Assembly (NCBI RefSeq): GCF_900660525.1
Contig: NZ_LR214970.1
Span: 372,001-436,000, forward strand
DNA length: 64,000 nt
Source of the DNA: Mycoplasmopsis bovigenitalium
Lineage (GTDB): Bacteria > Bacillota_I > Bacilli_A > Mycoplasmatales > Metamycoplasmataceae
Direction of reading: 5' to 3'
Part shown: in pieces, positions 34,250 through 43,898 of the stretch
How the letters are laid out: the number at the start of each line of letters is the position of its first letter
How positions within the stretch are numbered: the first letter of the stretch is position 1
Position numbers and translations under genes: made by a program
Notes under the pieces: model-generated
Databases searched by the model: none
Seen by the model: only the letters and a program-made list of their open reading frames with translations
Told to the model about the DNA's origin: nothing

Positions 34250-35374
34250 CTAAATAAACATCTTTTCTAAAAGCATATTTTTAATGTTTTTTAGCTTTTC
34301 TAACTTACGCTGATGAAGGGTGATTAGGGAGTCTATTAACGAAAATGATGAAACAATTTTATTTTGCTCGTGTATCGAAGGAATTAAAATTGTGCTTTGT
34401 TTATATTGTTTGAAATAGAGATGTTTTATTGTTGAACCGATAAAATATTTTGACAAATCCATTCGTTTTATTATTCAAAAGATAAATTTTGTCAATTTAT
34501 CATTTTTGCCAAATAAGCCTTCAATCGTTGAAGAAAAAGAGGAATTAGGTGGTAATAAAAATACCTTTCCAACCGAACCGTCTTTTACAATTCCAATTAA
34601 TCATTTATCTTTAATAATAATTTTGTTAGTCTTTCCAATAAATCCATTAACACCATATAAATCGAATTTTCCGTCAGGATATATTTCATCAATTTCAATA
34701 TCACTTTTACAATTTAAAACTTCATCTCCTAGCCTTCTCTGTTCTCAAGCGTTAGTAAATTCTTTAAATCTAATGGCTGGTTTTAGTGTTTTTTCATCAG
34801 CAAACATCTTTTCTAAAAGCATATTTTTAATGTTTTTTAGCTTTTCTAACTTACGCTTTTGAAGGGTGATTAAGGTGTCTATTTCCGAAAACATATAACC
34901 TATTTTATTTTGCTCAATTTCAATAGGGAAATGGAAACTAGCAGATTTTATATCACCAGAATTTAATGATGAAAATGTTGAACCGCTTGACATATTATTT
35001 CAATATCCATTGTTATACTTATTTGAAAGTAGTTGATAAATAAATTCATTTCCTTTAATAGCTGCGACTCCTCGCCCTATAACTACTTCATATGATGTTT
35101 TTCCGATAGCACCAGCTGGGGCTCGCACACTCATTATTAGTTCACCTTCAAATGCTTTTTTTGTTTCTTGTGTTGTTCAAATCCTTGGAAAAACTCACCC
35201 ATCACACAAATCAGCATTACCTTGTACTAAAATATATTTTGATGGTTTGTTGGAATAGGTCTTGCCATCAGGAGAATGACCCATTGTAATTTGAACAACT
35301 TCATCCAACCTTCTCCGTTGTCAATCGTTGGTAAATTCCTTGAATCTAATTGCTGGTTTATGTGGCTTATGCAT
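34250..35374 (-). CDS. hsdS: Type I specificity subunit HsdS, full length
   Basis: This 374-residue protein has two recognition domains. Domain D (RRLDEVVQITMGHSPDG...) starts after KPAIRFKEFTN. The central conserved helix is LITLQKRKLEKLKNIKNMLL, followed by domain E (RRLGDEVLNCKSDIEID...) and the distal helix LITLHQRKLEKLKNIKNMLL. Trp is coded by TGA within both linkers. It overlaps the end of the upstream hsdS by 8 bases. Its length and intact repeats make it a candidate expressed specificity subunit. Confidence 0.85.
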
Positions 35375-36566
35375 TTACAAACATCTTTTCTAAAAGCATA
35401 TTTTTAATGTTTTTTAGCTTTTCTAACTTACGCTGATGAAGGGTGATTAGGGAGTCGATATTTGATAATAAACTACCTACTCTTTTTTGTTCTTTGAGTT
35501 CTGGCAGCTTAATAATCTCTTTATTAATTATTTCTATATCCAAAGAATTCATCATTATTCCTGATTTTGAACTTCTTTTTAATGCCGCAAGCATTACATT
35601 ATTACTATTTGCTCAATATTTTGAAAAATTCAACGAAAATTCAATCTTAGGTCTAAAAACTGTAAAAATATTAGAAATAATGCCATTTTTTAAAGTATTT
35701 TGTACAAATCTGCCGAATGGAAACTCTTTATTAGTGTGGCCTTCATATGCAATGTCGCCAACTCTAAATATGCTATAACCTGCAATAGTTTTGATATTAT
35801 CAATTTTCAAATCTGTCTTAAAAGTATTGGTTGCTACCGAAATATATTTTTTAATATCAAATGTGCCATTGTTTTTTTCTTGAATATTGAAAAATACATT
35901 TTCGAATTTCCTCTGTTCTCAAGCGTTAGTAAATTCCTTGAATCTAATAGCTGGTTTTAGTGTTTTTTCGTCTGCGAACATCTTTTCTAAAAGCATATTT
36001 TTAATGTTTTTTAGCTTTTCTAACTTACGCTGATGAAGGGTGATTAATGTAAAAATTGATTCTAATAATGTCGCAATTTTTGTTTGCTCATTAAATGATG
36101 GAGCATTAAGTACTGAATAATTTAACTCATCAAGATTAATTGTTTTACCAACTCTTAATCCATATGTGAATGGAACTAATGATTTTATAAATGTTTCAGT
36201 TCTAAAAAAGTGTTTTCAGTATTTTGGGTTATGAACATTTTGACCAATTAGCCTTAAAACTAAGTATGCTGGTGAAGTAATACCATCAAAATCAGAGAAT
36301 GCTAACCCGCTTCTAAATGATGAAAGGTGAAGTATGAAATCATTTTTTAAGACTCGAACATAGTTCATTAAACCTGCATTTGATACGCTTACACTATACC
36401 CTGTATCGATTCTGCGAAATACATCTCCAGTTACAGAAGCTGTTAAAGTTGGCATGTGTGGATAACCTTTATCAACTATTTTAATTAGTAATTCATTAAA
36501 CCTTCTCTGTTCTCAAGCGTTAGTAAATTCTTTGAATCTAATTGCTGGTTTTAGTGAATTAGACAT
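35367..36566 (-). CDS. hsdS: Type I specificity subunit HsdS, full length (domains F and A)
   Basis: This 399-residue protein starts at the ATG overlapping the hsdM stop (TAATG), so it is translationally coupled to the methyltransferase. Its N-terminal domain F (RRFNELLIKIVDKGYPHMPTL...) and C-terminal domain A (FENVFFNIQEK...) are separated and followed by LHQRKLEKLKNIKNMLLEKMF helices. Domain A is shared with the silent + strand cassettes, showing past exchange. Position makes it the primary expressed subunit. Confidence 0.85.
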
Positions 36567-39214
36567 TATTTACCACCTAAAATATTGATAAGTTCATTAA
36601 TAGCTTGCATATCGCTTTCATCACCATTTAAGTCTTTTAATAATTCAACAAGTTTTTGTTCATTATCGTGAATTTGAGTATTAATATCACTTAAAGTGTA
36701 TTTGTATTTATTTTCAAGGTTTTCAAATTTAGCAATGTAATCATCAATAATTTCTGTTCCTTGCTTACTTATTTGTTGCATTATTGGCTCTGACCATTTG
36801 TCTATTAATAGTGCAAAAACTTCATCTTTATTAAGCGAGGTATATTTTTCATATGATTCAATAACTAGCGTTTGTTCTAAAGTGTTTAGTGTTTTTCTAG
36901 TTTTGGTTTTTTGGTTAATTAAATCATTGATTTCTAAAATTGAAGATTCAAATGAATCGGCTTCAGGAGTTTCTTTGATACTTTTAGCATATTTTTGTAA
37001 TTCTTTGGTATCTATTCTGCCTTCAATAAATATTGGTTCATTTTTCTCTGATTCATCAATTGAATCTTCAATTTCGCTAATTCTTGATTCAATATCAGTT
37101 AATTCGTCTTTTAAATCTTTTATTTGATTATTTTCGCTTGCAAAATATTTTTGACAAATAAATTCATTGCTAAATAATTGTGAATTTCATTCAACAATTG
37201 AATTATCTTTTTTTCTTTTGACATCTAAAATTTCAGAATCTTTTAAAAATTCATCAATGCTTAATTCATTATTTTCATAATATGATATTAATTCTAAATC
37301 GTCTTTGATTTTTTCGATATTGTTCATTAATATTTGGTAAATATCATATTTTTCAATGAAAGCTAATTCTTCAATATTATTGAAAATATAGTCAATCAAT
37401 TTATCTTCTAGATTATGTTTAATATTTTTTAAATTATCTAAATTGCCACATGTATTTAGTAAATAATTATAAAAATCTTTAGCAATCTGTTTAAATTTCT
37501 CTAAATATTCTTTTATTTGTTCATTTTCAACAATAGAATTTCTAATTTCACCATTTTCGTTGCTTAAAATTGAATAATAGCCTGGTTTTGCATCGCTGAA
37601 AAGCGACTCTTTAACTGTTGGAAAATTATTTAAAAATTCTGAATACTTAGCAAGTTCATTTTCGCTTACTCCGCCATACATTGAAGAATATAAATCATGT
37701 GTTTCTTCTTTTGAAAAGTTGTCAATATAGCGAGATATATTTAAGTTGTAGTCATTTTGCTCGATTTCTTTTAAAGAAACAATTCTTGAGAAGTTTTTAA
37801 TTTCTCTACGATTATTAACGGTGTCAACAATTTTGCGAATGTGTTTTGCTTCCAGTTTATTATCTTTACCGTCTTTGACATAAAGTTGTGAGGCATCAAT
37901 AAATTGAATATCGCTTGTTGGTTTTTGCTTTTTAATCACCATAATGATGGTTGAAATACCTGTGCCATAAAAGATATTAGCTGGCAAGCCAATAATTGTG
38001 TCAATTTGACCTTTTTTAATTAGCTGGGTTCTTATTTCTTTTTCACTGCCGCCCCTAAATAAAACTCCATGTGGCAGCACAATTGTTAAAATCCCCTCGG
38101 GGTCTAAGTGGTATAAATCATGTAAAAGAAATGCATAATCAGCTTTCGAAGAAGGGGCTACACCATAACTTTTGTAACGTTCGTCACTTTCTTTATTTAC
38201 ATTATTTCATTTTTGCGAATATGGGGGATTAGAAACTACAGCATCAACACTTTGGTAAATGTAATAACCATTGTTATCAAAAAATGGTCAGTCTTGTTCA
38301 AGTGTGTCTGCATTTCTAACGTGAATATTAGCAGTATTAATCCCTTTCATTACCAAATTCATACGTGTTAAGTTAAATGTTTGTTTATTAAGTTCTTATG
38401 CATAATAAACAACTGGGCTTGAACTTTTTGAGTATTTTTTAAATGTTTCACCAATTGTTAAAAGTAATGAACCAGAACCAGAAGTTGGGTCATAAACTTT
38501 AATTGTTTCGCGGTCTTTTAAGTGATAAGAAACAATTTCTGCCATAAGTGTTGATACTTCATGTGGGGTGTAAAATTCGCCGCCTTTTTTACCCGCACTA
38601 GATGCAAATTTACCAATTAAATATTCATAAACATAGCCTAAAACATCATAATTTTGATTTTCAGTTGGGATTTTTTGAATATTTTCCATTAATTTTAGTA
38701 ACTTTTCTGTTTGTTCATCCGAGTTAATTCCTAATTTACTTAATTCATTTTCAAAAACAAAAAATATACCTTCAAAAAGCTCACGACACTCATTAGTTAT
38801 TGAACGGATAAATTCGTTAATTGCTTCTGAAAGAACACTAACACTAAATTTATTTTTGTCTTTTGATTCTTGACTAGTTCATGTTTGGTATAAATTTTCA
38901 TAGTAAATGAAATAACCACAGTCAGTGTTAATTCGCTCTTTAATTGTTTGCATATGGTCATGGTCATTTAAAGTTTCGGTTTGGTCAAAATCAATTTCTT
39001 CTCAATTGATTTTGGCTGAAAAATATTTTAAATCTGAGCGGTCAACACCTTGTTTAAGTAGCTCATCTTCTTGTTTTTTTGATAAAAAACGATAAAAAAT
39101 CAAACCTAAAATATAGTTTTTATATTCATTAGCATCTAAATTGCCTCTTAATTTACTAGCTGAATCTCAAATAATTGCACCAAGTTCATTTTTTGAAATA
39201 ATCTTATTACCCAT
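36566..39214 (-). pseudogene. hsdM: Type I methyltransferase HsdM with an internal stop codon
   Basis: The frame is 882 codons from ATG 39214 (site AAGGAGAG) to TAA. It has HsdM_N-like helices, GGEFYTPHEVS, the AdoMet motif VYDPTSGSGSLL (about 235-246) and the catalytic NPPY (about 327-330). At codon 273 the expected YYGQELN reads YYA-stop-ELN (TAA at 38396-38398). The C-terminal 250 residues are a long coiled-coil extension beyond the usual roughly 500-residue HsdM. If real, the stop separates the AdoMet-binding and catalytic motifs and should inactivate modification unless suppressed. Confidence 0.8.
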
Positions 39215-39247
39215 ATTCTCTCCTTAATACTTATACTTAATATTTAT

Positions 39248-39253
39248 ATTATA
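39248..39253 (-). promoter_or_regulatory. Probable -10 element for hsdM
   Basis: TATAAT on the - strand lies about 34 bases before the hsdM ATG. The surrounding 60 bases closely resemble those upstream of the BRO-like gene, indicating a shared promoter and leader. No clear -35 box is visible. Confidence 0.5.
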
Positions 39254-39305
39254 ATTAAGTTATTAATTTTACGCCTGTATAATTAGAAAATATGGTTATG
39301 ATTTA

Positions 39306-39426
39306 TATGAAGTTCCTGTCCAATTTGGAGCTTTTTTCTTTTTTATTGTAAAAAATTATTGAAACAAAAAAGTTCAAGACCACACAATTAAATTTTTTTT
39401 ACATTAATTTGTGTTGCACTTGAACT
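39306..39426. repeat. Imperfect direct repeat, left copy (partner 43444-43570)
   Basis: The repeat contains TGAAGTTC, a pyrimidine-rich run, GAAACAAAAAAGTTCA and a large hairpin whose arms are near GTTCAAG and CTTGAAC. It lies in the noncoding gap 39215-39513 between hsdM and the BRO-like gene. The same blocks recur in the same order and orientation at 43444-43570. Confidence 0.75.
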
Positions 39427-39513
39427 TACAATCAAGAGAGAAATATTTTTATTTCTCTTTTTTAACCTTTATTTATTCTTTATCTTCTAATCTTTTTTCT
39501 TATCTTTATCTTT

Positions 39514-40371
39514 CTAGTCTTTATCTTTAAAATCTTTAGAACTTACATCTTCTATGAGTTTGCCAAAATCAATGGCATTTTTTGAAGTTATGACAGCCTT
39601 TCCAGTTTCCTGTTCAATCTCTTTTCTGGCATTACCTGCTATACTTCCACCACGTTTTGCAACTTTTTTATTTTCTTCTAAGCCTTGTGGATTTGCTGCA
39701 TTCGCTATATCTTTTGTAGCTGCTTCTGCAAGCATATTTAAGATAATCTCGGTTGTTGTCATATTATCTCGTAAATTTTCTTTCTTTAAGCCTTTAAAGT
39801 CTTTGTACTCTCTTGTTGTCATACCAGACCAAGCTTTTGTGATTTCATTTGTGAGTATGGCATACTCTTTACCTTTTTCCACACCGTGGTCTTGCCAAGT
39901 ATCAGCAAGTTGTTTTCTAACTTGTATGGCTTGTAGCCTTTGATTAATCCATTCTCTGCTGTAACCTTTTTTAAGATAGGTTTCTAAGGCTCTATCAATG
40001 GTAAGCTCGGGATCAATTATTTCGTTAATTCTTTCTCTCCCAACTTCAGCAAGCCACATTTTAAATGGCTCTGCCTTTGGTGATGGTACAGATTGTATAA
40101 TACGAAATATTCCTTGCATATCCGCTACATCAGTATTTCTAAGCTTGCCATCTGTTGCTTCCATTTTCAACTGGCTACAAATTGTAGGCAATTCATTTCC
40201 TTCTTTTTTTAACCTTGTTTTTAAAACGCTCCAATACTTTCTAGCATTATCACTTTCAGTAAGAATGCCAATAATATCTACTACTGAAAAATACCATTCT
40301 TCTTTTTCATTATCCCAAATACTTCTTATTTTATTACCTTCAAATATTTTGATTTGATTATCCAAAAACAT
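39514..40371 (-). CDS. BRO-N family DNA-binding protein (DinD/phage antirepressor-like)
   Basis: This 285-residue protein has a BRO N-terminal domain (IKIFEGNKIRSIWDNEKEEW...FSVVDIIGILTES) and a DinD-like C-terminal region (VKRGGSIAGNARKEIEQETG reads AKRGGSIAGNARKEIE here). Such proteins occur in phages and mobile elements as antirepressors. All eight Trp codons are TGG and none is TGA, unlike the native genes around it, pointing to recent arrival from a standard-code bacterium. A good AAGGAGAG site precedes ATG 40371. Confidence 0.75.
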   Translation of the reverse strand: MFLDNQIKIFEGNKIRSIWDNEKEEWYFSVVDIIGILTESDNARKYWSVLKTRLKKEGNELPTICSQLKMEATDGKLRNTDVADMQGIFRIIQSVPSPKAEPFKMWLAEVGRERINEIIDPELTIDRALETYLKKGYSREWINQRLQAIQVRKQLADTWQDHGVEKGKEYAILTNEITKAWSGMTTREYKDFKGLKKENLRDNMTTTEIILNMLAEAATKDIANAANPQGLEENKKVAKRGGSIAGNARKEIEQETGKAVITSKNAIDFGKLIEDVSSKDFKDKD

Positions 40372-40395
40372 CTCTCCTTTATACCTAATATTTAT

Positions 40396-40401
40396 ATTAT
40401 A
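40396..40401 (-). promoter_or_regulatory. Probable -10 element for the BRO-like gene
   Basis: TATAAT on the - strand, in the same context as the hsdM promoter. The remainder of 40372-40653 shows no convincing gene. Confidence 0.45.
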
Positions 40402-40653
40402 TTTATGTTATAGATTTTGTGCTTGCATAATTAGAAAATTAAAGTATATATTTACTAAAATAATTTAATTTTAAATTTTGGTTAATTTACAAAATTAATA
40501 ATTAAAAATCAAAATGCCACTAAGCATTAAGCATTTTAAACATAACTTACAATCAAATATAGAGGCTTATAAATTCTTATATTTTGGGGCTGACTCTGAA
40601 ACTTGCGAGTGCTGATTTATCCTTTGGTGGTTATTTTTCATCTTTTTTATATT

Positions 40654-40681
40654 AAAAAATGCAAGCAATTTTGCTTGCATA
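40654..40681 (-). terminator. Intrinsic terminator downstream of the KilA-N gene
   Basis: Perfect stem ATGCAAGCAA/TTGCTTGCAT, followed on the - strand by six T. The region 40640-40702 is related to 1013-1080 in inverted orientation. Confidence 0.75.
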
Positions 40682-40736
40682 ACAAACTTAATTTTATAGG
40701 TTCTTATTTATTCAATCACAAACTAACAATTAATTA

Positions 40737-41579
40737 TTACTTGCTTTCTAATTTTTTAATGTCACTATCATTAAGTTTTTCAAGTGATGTCATTTGTGTT
40801 CTTGCGAGTTTTCTAAGTTCTATCATTCTTTCTTTTTGAGCCATACCTTTGCCAATAAGGATTGCATTAAAACTTTCCATATTCACAAGAACTAATAATT
40901 CATTTAAGCTTGCATAATCTCTTATATTTCCTTTAAGTTCTGGATTTTCATCTCGCCACTCTCTAGCTGTTTTATTAAATAAGGCAACATTTAACATATC
41001 TGCTTCACTTGCATATTTATATGATAATTGTTCACTTGTTAAATCAGATAGCAGATATTCCTTGATAGCATCTGTATGAATTTTGTAGTTAATTTTAGAG
41101 ATTTCACGATGTAAATTCCAATTAATGGATAACTTAGAATTTTCATCCGACTTAAGTCTTTTATAGTCTTGGATTAAATATAGCTTAAATTCAGGAGATA
41201 TCCATGAAGCAAATTCCATGGCTATATAAAAATGAGCATATGTTCCACCATATCTTCCAGCCTTTGAAACAATACCTATTGCATTTGTATTTTCAATCCA
41301 TTTTTGTGGTGTCATTGTAAATCTATTAAGACCCGTGTCCATTTTAAACGTGTCGAATTGCACACGGTTAAAATTTTTATTATTTAATATCTCCCACAAA
41401 CCTATAAATTCTAGTGTATTTCTATTTCTCATCCAATTCTGAATAACAAATCGTGGATCATCTTCGTTTTTATACCTTGCAATATCTGTTAGACTTATAT
41501 AATCATTTTTAAAATCTTCTGTATAAATTTGTATTTCAAAACCCTTTGCATCTAGTTTTTCTTTTTTTGTTTTTGCCAA
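40737..41579 (-). CDS. KilA-N domain protein
   Basis: This 280-residue protein carries the KilA-N DNA-binding pattern: YISLTDIARYKNEDDPRFVIQNWMRNRNTLEF, then KWIENTNAIGI and GRYGGTYAHFYIAMEFASWISPEFKLYL, with a helical C-terminal domain. The family is typical of phages and mobile elements. The frame appears to start with TTG (41579) after GGGGATAT, with no in-frame ATG nearby. All six Trp codons are TGG, so it shares the foreign signature of the BRO-like and fused RM genes. Confidence 0.75.
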   Translation of the reverse strand: MAKTKKEKLDAKGFEIQIYTEDFKNDYISLTDIARYKNEDDPRFVIQNWMRNRNTLEFIGLWEILNNKNFNRVQFDTFKMDTGLNRFTMTPQKWIENTNAIGIVSKAGRYGGTYAHFYIAMEFASWISPEFKLYLIQDYKRLKSDENSKLSINWNLHREISKINYKIHTDAIKEYLLSDLTSEQLSYKYASEADMLNVALFNKTAREWRDENPELKGNIRDYASLNELLVLVNMESFNAILIGKGMAQKERMIELRKLARTQMTSLEKLNDSDIKKLESK

Positions 41580-41650
41580 AATATATCCCCTTTCTTTTTT
41601 CTTCTATGTACTGTTTAGAGTTATCTAAATTTTAAACAACTCTAAACAGC

Positions 41651-41692
41651 AAACCAGGGCAAAAACCAACACCAAAGTGTTAACTTTTTTGT
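41651..41692. terminator. Terminator-like repeat upstream of the KilA-N gene (41580-41731 holds no gene)
   Basis: AACAC/GTGTT stem followed by ACTTTTTTG; the same block (CCAACAC...GTGTTAACTTTTTTG) recurs near 47900-47930. It could end transcription from either flank. Confidence 0.4.
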
Positions 41693-41731
41693 CCTAGTTT
41701 ACATTTTCAAAGCGTTACAATTTGTAACGGT

Positions 41732-41906
41732 TTGGTTTCCTTCTTTTTTTAACCTTGTTTTTAAAACGCTCCAATACTTTCTAGCATTATCACTTTCAGT
41801 AAGAATGCCAATAATATCTACTACTGAAAAATACCATTCTTCTTTTTCATTATCCCAATATTTCTTATTTTATTACCTTCAAGTATTTTGATTTGATTAT
41901 CCAAAA
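41732..41906 (-). pseudogene. Duplicated 5' fragment of the BRO-like gene
   Basis: About 175 bp nearly identical to the start of the BRO-like gene (40190-40366), lacking its ATG and carrying a one-base deletion (CCAATATTTC versus CCAAATACTTC). It abuts the 3' end of the AAA ATPase gene exactly. It is a remnant of a second element copy or of a recombination event. Confidence 0.8.
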
Positions 41907-41907
41907 A

Positions 41908-43203
41908 TTATAAGTCTATTATTGATTCATTAAGTAAAAAATCTTCTAAACCAATGTATAAAATCCCATTTTCATCGTGTTTTGGAATTATTTTGTTTCT
42001 TACTATAACTATTTTTTTAAATGAATCGTTAATTTTTTTAAGCGAGGTTATTTCTTGTTCTTTTTTCTCTAAATTATCAATATTTAGTGCCGATTGAATA
42101 TAGTATCTTTTGTGGCCTTTATTTATAACAAAATCAATTTCAAGCTGAATCTTTTTTCTTGTTGAGCCATTTTTAAATTCATGTTCGACAACGCCAACGT
42201 CAATATTGTATCCTCTTCGAAGTAAATCATTGTAGATTATATTTTCCATTATATGTGTGTTTTCTATTTGGCGAAAATTTAGTCTTGCATTTCTTAAACC
42301 AATATCTGAAAAATAATATTTAAGTGGGGTTGAAAAATATTTAGAACCCTTGACATCGTAGCGATAAGCACTATGAATAATATAAGATTCTTCAAAAAAT
42401 TTAAGATACTTAAAAATTGTATTTGATGATATGTTTATTTGTTTTTCTGACAAAAAACGTTTTGAAAGCTTAGAAGGATTGGTCAAAGAACCAATATTTG
42501 AAGATGTAAAGTCAAGTAGGATTTCAAGTATTTGTTGCCCATTATATATTTGGTTGCGCTCGAGAATGTCTTTAATATAAGTTTGCTTGAATAACTGCTT
42601 TAAATAATGATTTTTTTGCTCATCATTTTGCAATTTATAAATATGCGGCATACCTCCATATACAAAATAATGTTCAAAAGCCTCTGATTTGTCATCAAAT
42701 AATTCATAAACCTCAGCAAAAGATAAAGGATTTACATGCACTTGGTCTCCGCGGTCTCTAAATTGAGTTAATAAATCAGATGAAAGCATTTTAGAGTTGC
42801 TACCAGTAATATAAATGTCTAAGTTACTGTGTATCATAAGACTTAAAAGCACATCAACAAAAGTTATATTTTTTTCATTACTCTCAACATAGGGATTTGA
42901 TACATTTTCAGATAATTGAATTTCGTCAATGAAAATGTAGTACATTTTGTTTATATTTTTTGTTTTTTGCTTAATATATTCATTCAATCTAAATGGATTT
43001 CGATATTCAATATTATCAATTTCGTCAAGCGCAATTGTTATAATTTGATTTTCTTTAATTCCGCTGCTAAGTAGGTAATCGCGATATAAATTGAATAATA
43101 AATATGATTTTCCACATCTTCTAATTCCGGTAATAATCTTGATTCTGCCATTTTCTTTTTTATCAATTATTTGGTTTAGATAAAAATCACGTTTAATTAT
43201 CAT
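41908..43203 (-). CDS. AAA ATPase with DUF4143-type C-terminal domain
   Basis: This 431-residue protein has Walker A TGIRRCGKSYLL (about 25-36), an aspartate-rich Walker B region YYIFIDEIQLSEN (about 93-105) and ITGSNSKMLSSDLLTQFRDR, the classic AAA_14 pattern. The C-terminal DUF4143 part has FYIQSALNID before the end. Members are found in many host-associated bacteria with no settled function. The gene contains no Trp, so codon origin cannot be judged that way. Hairpin repeats and an AT-rich gap lie upstream. Confidence 0.8.
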   Translation of the reverse strand: MIIKRDFYLNQIIDKKENGRIKIITGIRRCGKSYLLFNLYRDYLLSSGIKENQIITIALDEIDNIEYRNPFRLNEYIKQKTKNINKMYYIFIDEIQLSENVSNPYVESNEKNITFVDVLLSLMIHSNLDIYITGSNSKMLSSDLLTQFRDRGDQVHVNPLSFAEVYELFDDKSEAFEHYFVYGGMPHIYKLQNDEQKNHYLKQLFKQTYIKDILERNQIYNGQQILEILLDFTSSNIGSLTNPSKLSKRFLSEKQINISSNTIFKYLKFFEESYIIHSAYRYDVKGSKYFSTPLKYYFSDIGLRNARLNFRQIENTHIMENIIYNDLLRRGYNIDVGVVEHEFKNGSTRKKIQLEIDFVINKGHKRYYIQSALNIDNLEKKEQEITSLKKINDSFKKIVIVRNKIIPKHDENGILYIGLEDFLLNESIIDL

Positions 43204-43214
43204 TTTGCTACCTC

Positions 43215-43325
43215 ACTCGAAAAATTTAGGTGGATTTCCACCTTTTTGTTTCAAAATAATTTTAACATAAATAAACTTATGTTTAGTAATAGTTCGAAAA
43301 ATTTAGGTGGATTTCCACCTTTTTA
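43215..43325. repeat. Two copies of a hairpin repeat with AGGTGG/CCACCT arms
   Basis: TTCGAAAAATTTAGGTGGAT followed by TTCCACCTTTTT occurs at about 43218-43249 and 43293-43324, and again at 49172-49202. Each forms AGGTGG-ATTT-CCACCT with a T-run. They may be terminators or a dispersed small repeat. Confidence 0.65.
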
Positions 43326-43443
43326 TTTCAAAGTTTTCAAAAATATTTAATTTAAATTTATGAAAATACTTAAAACATTACTCTATTCATAAATGCTTCT
43401 CCATCATTTTTGTTATATAGTTATATTTTTAATGCTATTGTTC

Positions 43444-43570
43444 ATGTGAAGTTCTTTTGTAATTTGAAGCTTTTTCTTTTTTTATTTTAAAAAATAATTG
43501 AAACAAAAAAGTTCAGACAACACAATTAAATTTTTACCTTAATTTGTGTTGCACTTGAACTTGCAATCAA
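43444..43570. repeat. Imperfect direct repeat, right copy (partner 39306-39426)
   Basis: Same blocks as the left copy: TGAAGTTC, GAAACAAAAAAGTTCA and the CACAATTAAA/TTAATTTGTG hairpin ending CACTTGAACTT. Together the copies flank the BRO, KilA-N and AAA genes. The rest of 43326-43646 shows no gene. Confidence 0.75.
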
Positions 43571-43646
43571 GCAATTAAAGAAGTAAATTTAACATTTTTA
43601 TTTGCATAAAATACCGATAAAGGGTGAAAAACTTGCAATAATGTGA

Positions 43647-43652
43647 TACAAT
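43647..43652 (+). promoter_or_regulatory. Possible -10 element for the Xre regulator/RM operon
   Basis: TACAAT 31 bases before the regulator ATG, preceded by TGTGA; GGAG follows at 43673. A -35 box at normal spacing is not clear. Confidence 0.35.
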
Positions 43653-43682
43653 ATACAAAATATATTAATTTGGAGTTAGAAG

Positions 43683-43898
43683 ATGAAAATTTCTTATAAA
43701 CCATTATGGCATATGTTAGTTGAACGAAAAATGAATAAAGAAGATTTAAAAAAAGCTTCTGGTATTAGCAGTAATATTGTAGCTAGAATGGGAAGGGATG
43801 AAAGTGTAAGTTTAGAAACGATAGTAAAAATATGTGCCGCACTAGATTGTAAAATTGATGAAGTGGTTGAAACAATAAAAAATGAGGACAATATATAA
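43683..43898 (+). CDS. Xre-family HTH regulator (RM controller-like)
   Basis: This 71-residue Cro/C1-type helix-turn-helix protein reads LWHMLVERKMNKEDLKKASG, then ISSNIVARMGRDESVSLETI and VKICAALDCKIDEVVE. Its stop overlaps the ATG of the fused RM enzyme (TAATG). The arrangement matches controller proteins of restriction-modification systems, which delay restriction until methylation is complete. The single Trp is TGG. A role in controlling the downstream enzyme is inferred from the overlap. Confidence 0.75.
   Translation: MKISYKPLWHMLVERKMNKEDLKKASGISSNIVARMGRDESVSLETIVKICAALDCKIDEVVETIKNEDNI

Noticed and set aside
39554-40357. + strand frames opposite the BRO-like gene
   Set aside because: Shadows of a recognisable BRO/DinD-like coding sequence on the other strand.
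41908-43203. Treating the AAA ATPase as a transposition helper (IstB-like)
   Set aside because: The C-terminal part fits DUF4143 rather than IstB, and no transposase gene adjoins it.
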